DNA of 64,000 nt from CBDFKV01 sp965249035. GTDB lineage: Bacteria; Pseudomonadota; Gammaproteobacteria; Arenicellales; Poriferihabitantaceae. Location: NCBI GenBank assembly GCA_965249035.1, contig CBDFKV010000005.1:62001-126000 (forward strand). Direction: 5' to 3'. Positions 42,275-51,650 of this stretch are shown in pieces. Made by a program: the position numbers and the translations under genes. Within the stretch, counting starts at the first letter, position 1, and each line of letters starts with the position of its first letter. Below the pieces are notes generated by a model, which saw only the letters and a program-made list of their open reading frames with translations, searched no databases and was not told the origin of the DNA.

Positions 42275-42520
42275 GTGGACAGTAAAACAAAAGAGCTTAT
42301 TGCAATTGGTGCATCAGTTGCCGTTAATTGTATTCCATGCTTGGAGTTCCATATAGAAAAAGCTAAAGCTCTGGGCGCTAGCAAAAAGGAGTTGATTTTT
42401 GCATCAAAAATAGGCATGCAAGTTAAAGCCGGTGCTGCCATAAAAACAGAAAAACATACCTCTTCTATTATTAAGGGATTTGAGAAGGAAGATGTAAATG
42501 ATGTCTGTAATTGTGAATAA
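42275..42520 (+). CDS. AhpD/CMD-like protein 2
   Basis: An 81-residue single CMD domain with CxxC and the conserved His: VNCIPCLEFHIEKAKALGAS (about residues 16-35). The C-terminus has an extra cysteine pair (DVCNCE) that might bind metal or form a disulfide. The start is GTG 42275. It opens DSKTKELIAIGASVAVNC, the usual core start, so the N-terminal extension found in gene 3 is missing. It lies 30 bases after gene 1. Confidence 0.78.
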   Translation: MDSKTKELIAIGASVAVNCIPCLEFHIEKAKALGASKKELIFASKIGMQVKAGAAIKTEKHTSSIIKGFEKEDVNDVCNCE

Positions 42521-42627
42521 ATTACCCATTGACCATATAGGGCAAGGTCTTGCCTTCCATTCATTCAGTGTTATGCGACACGTTGTCGTAGAGTAACCTG
42601 TTTTAAACCTGCAGGAGGTGAACGATA

Positions 42628-42990
42628 TTGTCTGACTTAAGCTTTAAAAAAATAGATCAAAGCATAAAAGATCGCAAGAGATTACACTTGTCATTTCTTG
42701 AAAATGTCAAAACGTACAAGTCTTTTCTTGAGTTAGAGGAGAAGGCATTTTGTGATGGTGTACTAGATAAAAAGACAAAAGAACTGATGGCTCTTTCTAT
42801 TTCCATCGTTACAAAATGTGAACCCTGTATGGAATGGCATCTTGATCAAGCTATGAAAGCAGGTGCAACAGATGAGCAAATTTATGAGACCATTGATGTT
42901 GCAATTGAAATGGGTGGAGGTCAGGCCGGAGCGTATGCTCGTTTTGTGCTAAAGGCGCTTGAATATTTTAAAGAAAGAAATGATAAATAA
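42628..42990 (+). CDS. AhpD/CMD-like protein 3
   Basis: A 120-residue CMD protein with a strong ribosome site (CAGGAGGTG) before TTG 42628. The active-site block is TKCEPCMEWHLDQAMKAGAT, with both cysteines and the histidine. Before it lies DGVLDKKTKELMALSISIV, the standard CMD entry helix. It is the most complete of three tandem paralogues (41954, 42275, 42628), which may form a hetero-oligomer or handle different thiol substrates. The proximity to an ArsR/permease pair suggests a detoxification role, by inference. Confidence 0.82.
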   Translation: MSDLSFKKIDQSIKDRKRLHLSFLENVKTYKSFLELEEKAFCDGVLDKKTKELMALSISIVTKCEPCMEWHLDQAMKAGATDEQIYETIDVAIEMGGGQAGAYARFVLKALEYFKERNDK

Positions 42991-43261
42991 ATATTTGAGA
43001 AAGCATCAATGGCGGCTCAGGGCAACTTTCCGCCAATGGACTTTACTTGTCAATCGGGCAGAAACACACTTATTACCGATCTTCAGCCAAATTGAATATC
43101 GAGAGCATCGATACAAAAACAGACGTTTAAGTTCTTGTTAGATTGTGTAAAATTTCGTAGATACTAAGGTTATCTAATGCTTGGAGTATGTATTGATTTT
43201 GTGTCATATCTATCAATCTAAATTAAATTCCAACCAACTGTATACTAATAAGACCTTGCCT

Positions 43262-44575
43262 ATGACCAACTATCTTAAATCTCCCGCAGGTCTTCATCTA
43301 TTATCACGATGGCAATCAGGCGATTTGGAAGCAAAGCAACAGATGCGCACCATTTTTGACGCTGCCATAGCGGGTAAGTATGATCCTAGTTTTGCAGTAC
43401 CTGCCCCGTCAGATAGAGTGCACGTCACAGGTTCCGTGCATATGATCACACTTACTATCTTGCACGACCTGTATGGTGTTTCATCCGCTGACTATTACAA
43501 AACAGATCCTGAACGCTATGTGCGTGCTAATCTGATAACCAGTCGATTGCTGGGTATTGACAAGCTTTATATAACATGGGCTCTGTATGCCTTTACGTGT
43601 GAAGCCATTGGTCAGCCGATGATGTATACCGATAAATTTCCACCCGGATCAGATCCGGGCAAAGTATTAATCAACAAAGATAACTGGAAATCGTTGACTA
43701 CACCGGATTTCAGTACTGGCATTCCCAAAATCATCAATGACATTTTGCGTGTTATGGAGCGACTGACTGGCATGGAACCTTTGCTCCAAATATCCTCACC
43801 CTACAGCCTTGCTGCTGATATTTATGGTCAGGAACTGCTGCTGGACGATGTTTTACACGCTCCGGATTTTGTGAATGACCTTCTGGATCACTTGGCCGAC
43901 CAGGTTCTTAGTCCGTGGATAGACCACTTTATTGGCGAATTCCCAAATGGTTGGGTAGAACTTTCTGATGCGTCTGGCTCACCTTTTTTTATCGGGCCGG
44001 ACAATTGCAAGAATATGGCCATTCGCTCGATCAAACGTATGCTAAAGGGCAAGCCCTGGGCCACGCGTGTTTTTGATTGCAATTATCGTGGTGATTATGT
44101 AACTCAGTCGAAAATGAAAAATCGTAAATCGCGGCGTCGACGTTCCGATGGGGATAGCCAGAGCAGCATTGATCTTTTACAACTGACCGACTTGAAATAC
44201 AGCGTTTGTATCAATTTCATTATGCGACTTGAAGCAGATAAAGTACCCATTTCATTCTATGAAGAACAAGCCATTGCACGTAATATTCCCCTGACCACGG
44301 GTATTGGTTCCGGTCAGGTTGATCGTAACAGTGTTGGCGATTTAGATATTGCAAAAAAACAAATTCGTGAAACAGCACTTGAATATGTTGATGCTATCAA
44401 AAACGTATGTAAAGCCATTGGTTTGCCGAACGACTCTATTCTGAATGAGCCTTGGCCCAGTCACATTTATTTCGAAGATATTAGCTCCCAATCCCAATTT
44501 GAAATGATTGAGATAATTATCAAATCGGTGAGCGATCACGGCGTACTGACAGGTGCGGAAAAAGTACATATTTAA
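43262..44575 (+). CDS. Uroporphyrinogen decarboxylase-fold protein (HemE/MtaA/CmuA-like)
   Basis: The 437-residue protein has the URO-D superfamily TIM-barrel pattern: long alpha/beta repeats with YITWALYAFTCEAIGQPM, GMEPLLQISSPYSLAADIYG and the C-terminal IKNVCKAIGLPNDSIL. The superfamily includes true HemE and cobalamin methyltransferases. It is about 80 residues longer than HemE and has a basic insertion (KNRKSRRRRSDGD, near residue 285-297). I chose ATG 43262, at the start of recognisable sequence. In this place, between CMD-like genes and an ArsP-like permease, a role in methyl transfer to or from a metalloid compound is possible; that is inference, and heme synthesis is less likely. Confidence 0.7.
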   Translation: MTNYLKSPAGLHLLSRWQSGDLEAKQQMRTIFDAAIAGKYDPSFAVPAPSDRVHVTGSVHMITLTILHDLYGVSSADYYKTDPERYVRANLITSRLLGIDKLYITWALYAFTCEAIGQPMMYTDKFPPGSDPGKVLINKDNWKSLTTPDFSTGIPKIINDILRVMERLTGMEPLLQISSPYSLAADIYGQELLLDDVLHAPDFVNDLLDHLADQVLSPWIDHFIGEFPNGWVELSDASGSPFFIGPDNCKNMAIRSIKRMLKGKPWATRVFDCNYRGDYVTQSKMKNRKSRRRRSDGDSQSSIDLLQLTDLKYSVCINFIMRLEADKVPISFYEEQAIARNIPLTTGIGSGQVDRNSVGDLDIAKKQIRETALEYVDAIKNVCKAIGLPNDSILNEPWPSHIYFEDISSQSQFEMIEIIIKSVSDHGVLTGAEKVHI

Positions 44576-44814
44576 TATGTACGGATAGGCAAAGAAGACT
44601 AAATTCAAGGGTCGGCCAGCTTGATTGAGCATATGCGTCTAATCGAATGTCCGTAAAGGGCAAAGTAGAGTCAGATTGAAGTTGCGCGACTGGCTATGGC
44701 ATGCTCATACCAGCCTTAGATTGCGTCCAGAGCTATGCAACAGTGCAGGTGAAAGCAACCATTCAAATATTATTTATAAGAAGCGAGAACTACGTTCATA
44801 ATAAGTAAAGAATA

Positions 44815-45873
44815 TTAGATCATGCCGCCAAATAATTGGTATACCCACGCCGAAGCCATTGATCCAGTCAGTCCCAAAGCCAAATAAAGCACAAATACCG
44901 GTTTCTTAACCAAAGCCCATACCGCAATTGCAGCCGGTATAGACGATACCGCGCCGGCAGTAATGAATGCCATTGCGGCGCCGGGAGTCATGCCAATTTC
45001 TATGAGACCTGATATTAATGGAATCGCAGCGTAGCCATTCAAGTAGGAAGGCGCGCCGATAATCGCCGCTAGAGGAATCGCAAACCAGTTTTCAGCACCG
45101 ACGTAGCCAACGATCCAATCCGATGATACATAGGCCAACATTAGACTTTCCAGAAAAAATGCTAACGTTAGCCATTTACCCAAGAAAACACCAATTGATA
45201 TTGATTCTGAATAAAATACGGAGACCCGTTTTTTTTCCGTCCAGAATTTCCATACTACACGAGACTCGTTTGTATCCAAGCAACTATTGCCACAGCTGTT
45301 GGTGACCTCTGCCCGCAAGGGAGATTCGAGTTTGCCGAAATGTTGGATTAACAAAACTGTATAACCAGCAAATAAACCCATGGAAATTGCAGCCACCGTT
45401 TTGGCAAGTGCAAAGTTGAAGCCGATACCAGCCGCGGTAAGAATAAACATTTCTGGATCCATGATCGGCGATGCAATCCAAAACGCCATTACCGGTGCTA
45501 ACGGTACACCAGCACCCAGCATCGCCGCAATCAGTGGGATTACACCACAGGAACAAAATGGAGAAATAGCGCCTACTAACGCCGCCAATATAGTGGCGCG
45601 TACTGGGCTGCCACTAAAAGCCTTCGCAATTAATGCATCGGCGCTGGTCGCCTTGCTCAAAGCTGCGAAGCCTATCGCAATTGCGAAAAAGGGCAGCATT
45701 TCCCAGAGTGCATCGAGGGTAGACCTGATACTAACCGGCAGCTGGGGAGAGTCGATAAGCGCAAGCAGAATGGCTATAACCACCATTGCTTGAAACACAC
45801 GGTCTTTAGCGATTGCCCAGATCGGTTGTAGCAACTGTTTGTGTTGATTCGAAGCTTCAATATTAATATTCAT
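44815..45873 (-). CDS. ArsP/DUF318-like permease
   Basis: The 352-residue protein has eight or more membrane helices arranged as two halves. The central motif SPFCSCGVIPLIAAML (about residues 106-121) matches the TPFCSC signature of ArsP and related permeases that export trivalent organoarsenicals or other metal species. The central loop has a Cys-rich stretch (TNSCGNSCLDTNES). It is transcribed leftward just after an ArsR-like gene (34 bases between), so the two likely form an operon. Copper/zinc efflux is an alternative for this family. The function is known by family only. Confidence 0.78.
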   Translation of the reverse strand: MNINIEASNQHKQLLQPIWAIAKDRVFQAMVVIAILLALIDSPQLPVSIRSTLDALWEMLPFFAIAIGFAALSKATSADALIAKAFSGSPVRATILAALVGAISPFCSCGVIPLIAAMLGAGVPLAPVMAFWIASPIMDPEMFILTAAGIGFNFALAKTVAAISMGLFAGYTVLLIQHFGKLESPLRAEVTNSCGNSCLDTNESRVVWKFWTEKKRVSVFYSESISIGVFLGKWLTLAFFLESLMLAYVSSDWIVGYVGAENWFAIPLAAIIGAPSYLNGYAAIPLISGLIEIGMTPGAAMAFITAGAVSSIPAAIAVWALVKKPVFVLYLALGLTGSMASAWVYQLFGGMI

Positions 45874-45907
45874 ATTTCTAGTAATAAAGTAATGCTATGG
45901 ATAAAAA

Positions 45908-46210
45908 TTACGCTGTATCGCTTACTACATCCGCGCAACATTCTTTTGTCAGGTAATCCACTAGATTTTGTAAGATACCGAACTCCACTTTGCAAATGAG
46001 CGTGGCTTGATGTCTATGCTTTGTGATTACACCGGCCGACTCCAAATAAGTAATGTGGTGAGTCAAGGTAGACCCGGGAATCTTGAGTTCTTTCTGAATT
46101 TCGCCTACCGCTAGTCCCACGTCGCCCGCCCGTACCAGCAGACGAACGATCTTGAGCCGAGTTGGATTGCCTATTTTGGCGAGAATGTTGGCGGCGGTTT
46201 CTAATCTCAT
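45908..46210 (-). CDS. ArsR-family metalloregulator
   Basis: This winged-helix repressor of 100 residues has LAKIGNPTRLKIVRLLV near the start and the recognition helix region IPGSTLTHHITYLESAGVI. The C-terminus ends KECCADVV; the adjacent cysteines could sense arsenite-like ions, which differs from the classic ELCVCDL site. I set the start at ATG 46210 because the conserved domain begins there; longer in-frame starts exist at 46222 and 46246. It presumably represses its own operon with the permease (45873-44815). Confidence 0.85.
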   Translation of the reverse strand: MRLETAANILAKIGNPTRLKIVRLLVRAGDVGLAVGEIQKELKIPGSTLTHHITYLESAGVITKHRHQATLICKVEFGILQNLVDYLTKECCADVVSDTA

Positions 46211-46248
46211 GGCTACCAACATAAAGGTTTTCACCAAATGAGTCAACC

Positions 46249-46272
46249 ATATTACTAGTATTTTGGTAATAT
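46249..46272. promoter_or_regulatory. Palindromic operator upstream of arsR-like gene
   Basis: ATATTAC at 46249-46255 and its exact inverted partner GTAATAT at 46266-46272 are separated by ten bases. ArsR-family operators are AT-rich inverted repeats of this kind placed over the promoter. It lies 39 bases from the chosen start of the regulator, on the minus strand. Confidence 0.5.
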
Positions 46273-46353
46273 ATTTATTCCGTAGCTATACCTCAACTCT
46301 CGGAGGATAGGTTAATCCCAAAGTAAATGACCGCTTTTGATAGAAAATTAAGC

Positions 46354-46635
46354 TTATTGAAACTTCGCGAACGGCAGAAATGGGCAAATAGCCGCTAAAT
46401 AAAACATACCATTGTCGAGTTCGTGAAGAACCTTTAATGAAGAACTGTCTAGACCAAAATAGAAAGGCCTTTGGATAGGGAAGCGTCTCAGCAGTCTGAC
46501 AAAGGCCAACTGATAACCAAAGCCAAATTGCTTATGTTCCTGACGTCGTTGTTTGATCACCCCTAAGACCTGGTTTGAAAATTGGGCAAGCTTTGCCAGT
46601 TGCTCACGATCATAGGGAAATGCACCCATCGACAA
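46354..46635 (-). pseudogene. Tn3-family transposase N-terminal fragment
   Basis: The 93-residue reading has LAKLAQFSNQVLGVIKQRRQ, then GFGYQLAFVRLLRRFP, matching the N-terminal DUF4158 domain of Tn3-family transposases (RRG-x-NRLGFAxQL). A full transposase has about 970-1000 residues, so more than 90% is missing and only the N-terminus remains. The fragment lies beside the ArsR-like gene, so a Tn3-type transposon may have carried the metalloid genes here; that is inference. Confidence 0.65.
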
Positions 46636-46867
46636 TGATTTGTATACTAAATTGTTATTGGGAGGTTTAACATACAGAGCATATGATACTGGTTAAGATA
46701 CATATTATTGATGGGTTTACCCTACGTCTGTTCTTGTCTCATAAATGGTCGTCAATGAGGCTGATGAAAGCATGCTAATCGGTTATCTAGGGGCAACCAA
46801 AGGGACGGCTTCAAGGTACTAAGTGGGAGCAGACATTAGTACTCAAAGCGCCTATTGACGGACGAAT
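46636..46867. other. Intergenic gap between Tn3 fragment and SNF2 gene
   Basis: No gene-like frame is visible in these 232 bases. The stretch includes an imperfect GGGGCAACCAAAGGGACG near 46791, which could be a decayed Tn3-type end, but I cannot support that further. Confidence 0.3.
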
Positions 46868-49594
46868 ATGCACAGTACCCTTAGTAGTGCCAGCGGCGTT
46901 TTAATTGGTGGATTGCTGCCCAGTGGGCACATCGATATTCAGGTTGCGGCAGCGAACGATAGCCCGCCATTGCCGCCTGTGGTAATACGAAGCATTCTCG
47001 GCGCATTTGAGACAGGCCGCGGGCATGGTGTGTTGCACCTGGGCACAAAGGAGCTGGCCGCTAACCTTCATCCTTCACTAGCGTACTGGCGCGATATTGG
47101 CCAAGCGCTCGTGGTTAGGGTTTGCGGGGCGATCGATCCCACTGACCCAGCATCATTAATCGTTCCCGACCCCACTATCGATGAAATCACCGCTATGGTT
47201 CAGTCCGCGCCGCCCATGCTGGGGGCTGAGTTCATTACTCCCGAGTTGATTCGTGAAATATGGTTTGAAATCGGTGAGGCGTTGGCAGTTACGGCAAAGC
47301 GCTTTAAAGCAGGGGTCCAAGGGTATCTGACCAAGCAAAGCTCCGTCTGGAATGTGGTCGGTCGGGTTTGTTTTCATCTTGCTGAGAACAAACATGATTT
47401 GGATTTCCCATTCGCCTTCATCGCCACCTACGCGCACAAGGTTTCCCGGCAGGCTAAACCCCAGCATCGGCCACTTGGCCAAGCCCTGAAAGAATATGCC
47501 GGAGCTAAAAACCGGCAAAGGTTGCTCACTCTGCTTGCACCCTTGTCCCGGGCGTCTGAACACAGCGCGTTTATCCGCGAACTGGCCGATAGCGGTGATA
47601 TCTATCATCCACTGGCCTGGAGACCCAAGGAGGCTTATCGTTTCCTTTGCGAGAGTTCACAATACGAACAAGCCGGCGTGGTCGTACGCATTCCAAACTG
47701 GTGGGATGCCGGCAACCGGCCCCGTCCCAAGGTCTCGGTAACGGTGGGCCACAAAGCGCCGTCTGTTCTGGGCATGGAGGCGTTGTTGGACTTTGACGTG
47801 CAACTCACACTCGACGGTAAAACTCTTTCCGGGCAGGAGATGAAAGCTCTGCTCGACGCCAACGACGGTCTGGCGCTGATCAAGGGTAAGTGGGTCGAAG
47901 TTGATCATGCCAAGCTCGGCAACGTTCTAGACCAGTGGCGAGGTCTTCAGGAACAGGCGCTTGCCCAAGGCATGGGCTTTGGTGACGCCATGCGGTTGCT
48001 GGCTGGAGCGCAACTCAGTAATGACGGTGGAGCCGAAGCCGAGGATGCCCAGCAAGACTGGTCCGAGGTCATTGCTGGCAAATGGTTATCAACCAAGCTG
48101 GAGGCGCTCCACTCGCCCACGTTACAAAAACGGATTGGAGCGAATGCAGGTCTCAAGGCTGAACTGCGCCCCTACCAAAAACTAGGGGTACAATGGCTCA
48201 TGACTTTACGCAGTCTGACCCTCGGTGGTTGTCTCGCCGATGATATGGGCCTGGGTAAAACCATCCAGGTGCTGGGCTTGCTATCCCTGTGCCATCGGGC
48301 CAGAGAAAAAGGCACCGACCTGCTGGTCGTACCAGCGTCGTTGGTAGACAACTGGCGTTTGGAAATTGAGCGCTTCGCCCCGCAACTGAAAATCCTGATT
48401 GCCCACCCGTCACGCATCCCCACCGCCGAGCTTCAACATTTGGCCCAGAGAAAAGTGGATGCCTGCAATACGGTGATCACCACCTACGGTACCTTGATGC
48501 GGGTCCAATGGATGCAGCAATATGCATGGCGTCATGTCATCCTCGACGAAGCCCAGGCGATCAAAAACCCTGCTGCCAAGCAAACCAAAGCGGTAAAAAT
48601 GCTACGCTCGACATGGCGTCTTGCCTTGACGGGTACGCCGGTGGAAAACCGGCTCGGCGATCTGTGGTCGATTTTCGATTTTCTCAATCCCGGTCTGCTG
48701 GGGTCAGCCAAGGCATTCAATAGCCTATGTAAAACCATGGCCGCTGGAGACCGGGGTGGTTATGCCCCACTCCGCCGGTTATTACAGCCCTATATCTTGC
48801 GCCGGCTTAAAACCGATAAGAAGATCATCGACGACCTGCCCGATAAGACTGAAATTAACGCCTATTGCCCGTTGAGCAAACACCAGGCTGCTTTGTATCA
48901 GCAATCGGTCGAAGAAATGAAATACGCCATCGAGAACCTTGATGGCATTAAGCGACGCGGCATGATTCTGGCCTTTTTGCTGCGTTTCAAGCAAATCTGT
49001 AACCACCCGTCTCAATGGCTGGGGGACGGTCGTTATGAACCCGAGGATAGTGGCAAATTTTTACGGCTTCAAGAACTCTGTGAACCGATCGCCGCCCGCC
49101 AGAATAAAATACTGGTTTTTACCCAATACCGCGAAATGATGGCCCCGTTGACCCATTCCCTCACTGCGGCTTTCGGCCACGATGGTCTTGCACTGCATGG
49201 TGGTACCCCGGTTATAAAACGCCACGATCTGGTGCGGCGCTTTCAGGAAGACGAACGGATTCCGTTTATGGTGCTCTCCCTCAAGGCTGGCGGCACCGGA
49301 CTAAATCTGACCGCCGCCTCGCATGTCATTCATTTCGATCGCTGGTGGAACCCCGCCGTGGAAAACCAGGCCACTGACCGCGCTTTTCGTATAGGCCAAA
49401 AGAAAAACGTGCTGGTGCATAAGTTCGTTTGCCGAGGCACCATAGAAGAGCGTATCGATCAAATGATTACCGACAAGCAACAGCTTTCGGATGAGATACT
49501 GACCGGCGGGGCAGAGTCGGTCTTGACCGAGATGGGGAACGAGGAATTAATCGCGATGGTCTCGCTTGATCTGCATAGCGTTGGCGTAGAGTAA
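46868..49594 (+). CDS. SNF2-family helicase (HepA/RapA-like)
   Basis: The 908-residue protein has the SNF2 motifs in order: I DDMGLGKTIQ (from residue 458), Ia LLVVPASLVDNW, II DEAQ at 560-563, III LTGTPVENRLGDLWSIFDFLNPG, then IV-VI with VFTQYREMM, LSLKAGGTGLNLTAASHVIHF and ATDRAFRIGQ. The N-terminal 430 residues are a bacterial SNF2 extension of the type paired with SWIM proteins. These ATPases remodel protein-DNA complexes. It is followed 49 bases later by a SWIM zinc-finger gene, a pairing seen widely in bacteria. The ribosome site at ATG 46868 is poor. Confidence 0.9.
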   Translation: MHSTLSSASGVLIGGLLPSGHIDIQVAAANDSPPLPPVVIRSILGAFETGRGHGVLHLGTKELAANLHPSLAYWRDIGQALVVRVCGAIDPTDPASLIVPDPTIDEITAMVQSAPPMLGAEFITPELIREIWFEIGEALAVTAKRFKAGVQGYLTKQSSVWNVVGRVCFHLAENKHDLDFPFAFIATYAHKVSRQAKPQHRPLGQALKEYAGAKNRQRLLTLLAPLSRASEHSAFIRELADSGDIYHPLAWRPKEAYRFLCESSQYEQAGVVVRIPNWWDAGNRPRPKVSVTVGHKAPSVLGMEALLDFDVQLTLDGKTLSGQEMKALLDANDGLALIKGKWVEVDHAKLGNVLDQWRGLQEQALAQGMGFGDAMRLLAGAQLSNDGGAEAEDAQQDWSEVIAGKWLSTKLEALHSPTLQKRIGANAGLKAELRPYQKLGVQWLMTLRSLTLGGCLADDMGLGKTIQVLGLLSLCHRAREKGTDLLVVPASLVDNWRLEIERFAPQLKILIAHPSRIPTAELQHLAQRKVDACNTVITTYGTLMRVQWMQQYAWRHVILDEAQAIKNPAAKQTKAVKMLRSTWRLALTGTPVENRLGDLWSIFDFLNPGLLGSAKAFNSLCKTMAAGDRGGYAPLRRLLQPYILRRLKTDKKIIDDLPDKTEINAYCPLSKHQAALYQQSVEEMKYAIENLDGIKRRGMILAFLLRFKQICNHPSQWLGDGRYEPEDSGKFLRLQELCEPIAARQNKILVFTQYREMMAPLTHSLTAAFGHDGLALHGGTPVIKRHDLVRRFQEDERIPFMVLSLKAGGTGLNLTAASHVIHFDRWWNPAVENQATDRAFRIGQKKNVLVHKFVCRGTIEERIDQMITDKQQLSDEILTGGAESVLTEMGNEELIAMVSLDLHSVGVE

Positions 49595-49643
49595 AATATC
49601 ATCATGGGATCCTATTCTTTTCAACCAATAACCGGATAAAATT

Positions 49644-50609
49644 ATGTCTTGGTATTCGAACGACTGGCCCCCTTATGTTCCGGTAGCCGAGCGCCGTCGC
49701 CAAGCGGCAAAGCAAGTCGCCAAGATGAAAAGGGCCGGAGAAAAAATTACACCGGTTGAGATTGCTGGCCGCAAGATCACCACCACCTTTTGGGGTAATG
49801 CCTGGTGCAAAAACTTGGAGGCTTATAGCGACTACGCCAATCGTTTACCCCGCGGCAGAACCTACGTACGCAACGGTTCGGTGATTGACCTGCAGATCGA
49901 GAACGGCCAGGTTCACGCCCAGGTCAGCGGTTCAGAGATCTATCGAGTCGAGGTTGAAATCAAATCCCTAGCCGAACGGCGATGGACCGATATCAAGCAT
50001 CAGTGCGGAGGTCAAATCGGATCTTTGGTAGAACTCCTGCAGGGCAGGCTTTCCAAGGGCGTCATGGAGATCGTCACCCGCAAAGGTGAGGGACTATTCC
50101 CATCACCACAGGACATTTCGCTGTATTGCTCTTGCCCTGACTGGGCGACGATGTGCAAGCATGTGGCGGCCACACTTTACGGTGTAGGTGCACGAATCGA
50201 CCATGAACCGGAACTGCTGTTCATATTACGCGGCGTCAATTCTGCCGAAATGGTTGATGCCGTGATTGATGGTTCATCAGTCGTACGCAAAACAAAAAAA
50301 AGACGCAGCCTCAGCACCGACGAGTTGTCATCCGTCTTCGGTGTTGATATTGATATGGATGAAACAGCCATGAAAAGCACCCCAACATCAGTGAAAAAAA
50401 AGCGCCCGGCACAGATCCAGAAAAAACCCATCGCCAAAACTAGCAAGATATCCAAGGTAAAATCCGCACCAAAGAAAAAAACCGTGAAGAAAGCTACCTC
50501 AGTAAAATCGGTCGCAAAAAAGAAAGCTGTAGCTAAGCGAACTTCGCGAAAACAAATGCCCGCACCAACAAAAAAACGAACAAAAAACGAACAAAAAACC
50601 TTAACTTAA
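49644..50609 (+). CDS. SWIM zinc-finger protein with lysine-rich tail
   Basis: The 321-residue protein has a SWIM domain with CSCPDWATMCKH (about residues 163-174), the C-x-C-xn-C-x-H zinc site. Before it, TTFWGNAWCKNLEAYSDYANRL is the usual N-terminal block of this family. The last 100 residues are almost all K, A, P, T, S and R (histone-tail-like) and probably bind DNA without specificity. It is co-directional with the SNF2 helicase and likely acts with it in repair or chromatin-like remodelling. Confidence 0.88.
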   Translation: MSWYSNDWPPYVPVAERRRQAAKQVAKMKRAGEKITPVEIAGRKITTTFWGNAWCKNLEAYSDYANRLPRGRTYVRNGSVIDLQIENGQVHAQVSGSEIYRVEVEIKSLAERRWTDIKHQCGGQIGSLVELLQGRLSKGVMEIVTRKGEGLFPSPQDISLYCSCPDWATMCKHVAATLYGVGARIDHEPELLFILRGVNSAEMVDAVIDGSSVVRKTKKRRSLSTDELSSVFGVDIDMDETAMKSTPTSVKKKRPAQIQKKPIAKTSKISKVKSAPKKKTVKKATSVKSVAKKKAVAKRTSRKQMPAPTKKRTKNEQKTLT

Positions 50610-50806
50610 GCTCCCTAATCCTTAAACTGATTCACTATCTGAATCTCTGGCAAAAGGGGACGCTATTTCAAGGTCTCCGACCCTAATGGCATGATCGCTC
50701 TGCGAGTGGATGTGAATCGGCTCCGATCGGCTGTTGAGGGCAAGAAAGCGCCAAAACAAGGTCTCAGGAGCATACTAGATACCCATAATCGAAATGAGGT
50801 ATCACA

Positions 50807-51433
50807 ATGGGAAACTCGAACGCACAATCACGTAATGTAGTTCCATGGAACAAGGGTAAACTAGTAGGCCAACGTCCTGCTCTCAAGCTTAAGGAAGTCT
50901 GGGCGATACGTATACGACTAGAATTATCCGAAAACCTTCAGGAGCTTGCACTTTTCAACCTAGCAATCGATAGCAAACTAAGAAGCTGTGATTTGGTGAA
51001 ATTGAAGATTAGCGATATTTCAAATTTGGGCTCTATTTCCAGCAGAGCCATGGTGTTGCAGCAAAAAACAAAGATACCAGTTCAGTTTGAAATTACACCA
51101 GGAACCCGAGACTCTCTCCGAGCCCACATTGATTCGAATAATCTCAATCAATCAGACTATTTGTTTAAAAGCAGACTATCCGTATCAGATCATATCTCGA
51201 CTAGGCAATATGCTCGAATTTTAAAGCGTTGGGTTGCAGCTATTGGTCTTGATCCTGCGATATACGCAACCCATTCCATGAGGCGCACAAAACCAACATT
51301 AATCTATAAACGCACCAAGAATCTCAGGGCAGTTCAGCTGTTGCTCGGACATACCAAATTGGAAAGTACAGTTAAATATCTAGGTATTGAGGTGGAGGAC
51401 GCTCTTGAAATTGCAGAGCAAACCGAAATATAG
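50807..51433 (+). CDS. Short tyrosine recombinase/integrase
   Basis: A 208-residue protein with the catalytic set of tyrosine recombinases: Arg in SKLRSCDLVKLK (about residue 57-60), Lys in LQQKTKIPV, HSMRR (about 161-165), GHTKLESTVKYLG with His near 185 and Tyr near 193. The size fits only the catalytic domain, with a basic opening of about 30 residues; the arm-binding domain of ICE integrases is absent. A good site (GAGGT) precedes ATG 50807. It stands right before the cassette-like gene array (51650-62530), so it may have moved those genes, but similar short recombinases occur alone. It is not the expected ICE integrase. Confidence 0.85.
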   Translation: MGNSNAQSRNVVPWNKGKLVGQRPALKLKEVWAIRIRLELSENLQELALFNLAIDSKLRSCDLVKLKISDISNLGSISSRAMVLQQKTKIPVQFEITPGTRDSLRAHIDSNNLNQSDYLFKSRLSVSDHISTRQYARILKRWVAAIGLDPAIYATHSMRRTKPTLIYKRTKNLRAVQLLLGHTKLESTVKYLGIEVEDALEIAEQTEI

Positions 51434-51650
51434 GATAATTATCGGCAGCTAGGCTTTACATTCTTGGCTGTCGGTAAGATACTCGAAGCGGCCGTTCAGA
51501 TTTTGAGCTGAATATAAGGGAAAGAGCACTTATCGGGGTGTCTGGTGCTCGTCAATTAAACGGCTAGTTGTAATCAAAACTATTTGAACGCTGTCTATTG
51601 CCATAAGTAGTATTATGTTTATTGCCACATCATTTCTGACGTTCGTTATT

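Noticed and set aside
43262..44575. Housekeeping heme-synthesis gene hemE
   Set aside because: The protein is longer than HemE, has a basic insertion and lies in accessory DNA beside CMD and metalloid-type genes; a different role in the same fold is more likely.
50807..51433. The ICE's own integrase marking an attachment site
   Set aside because: It lacks an N-terminal arm-binding domain, no tRNA gene or direct repeat was seen next to it, and it is far from any recognisable element end.
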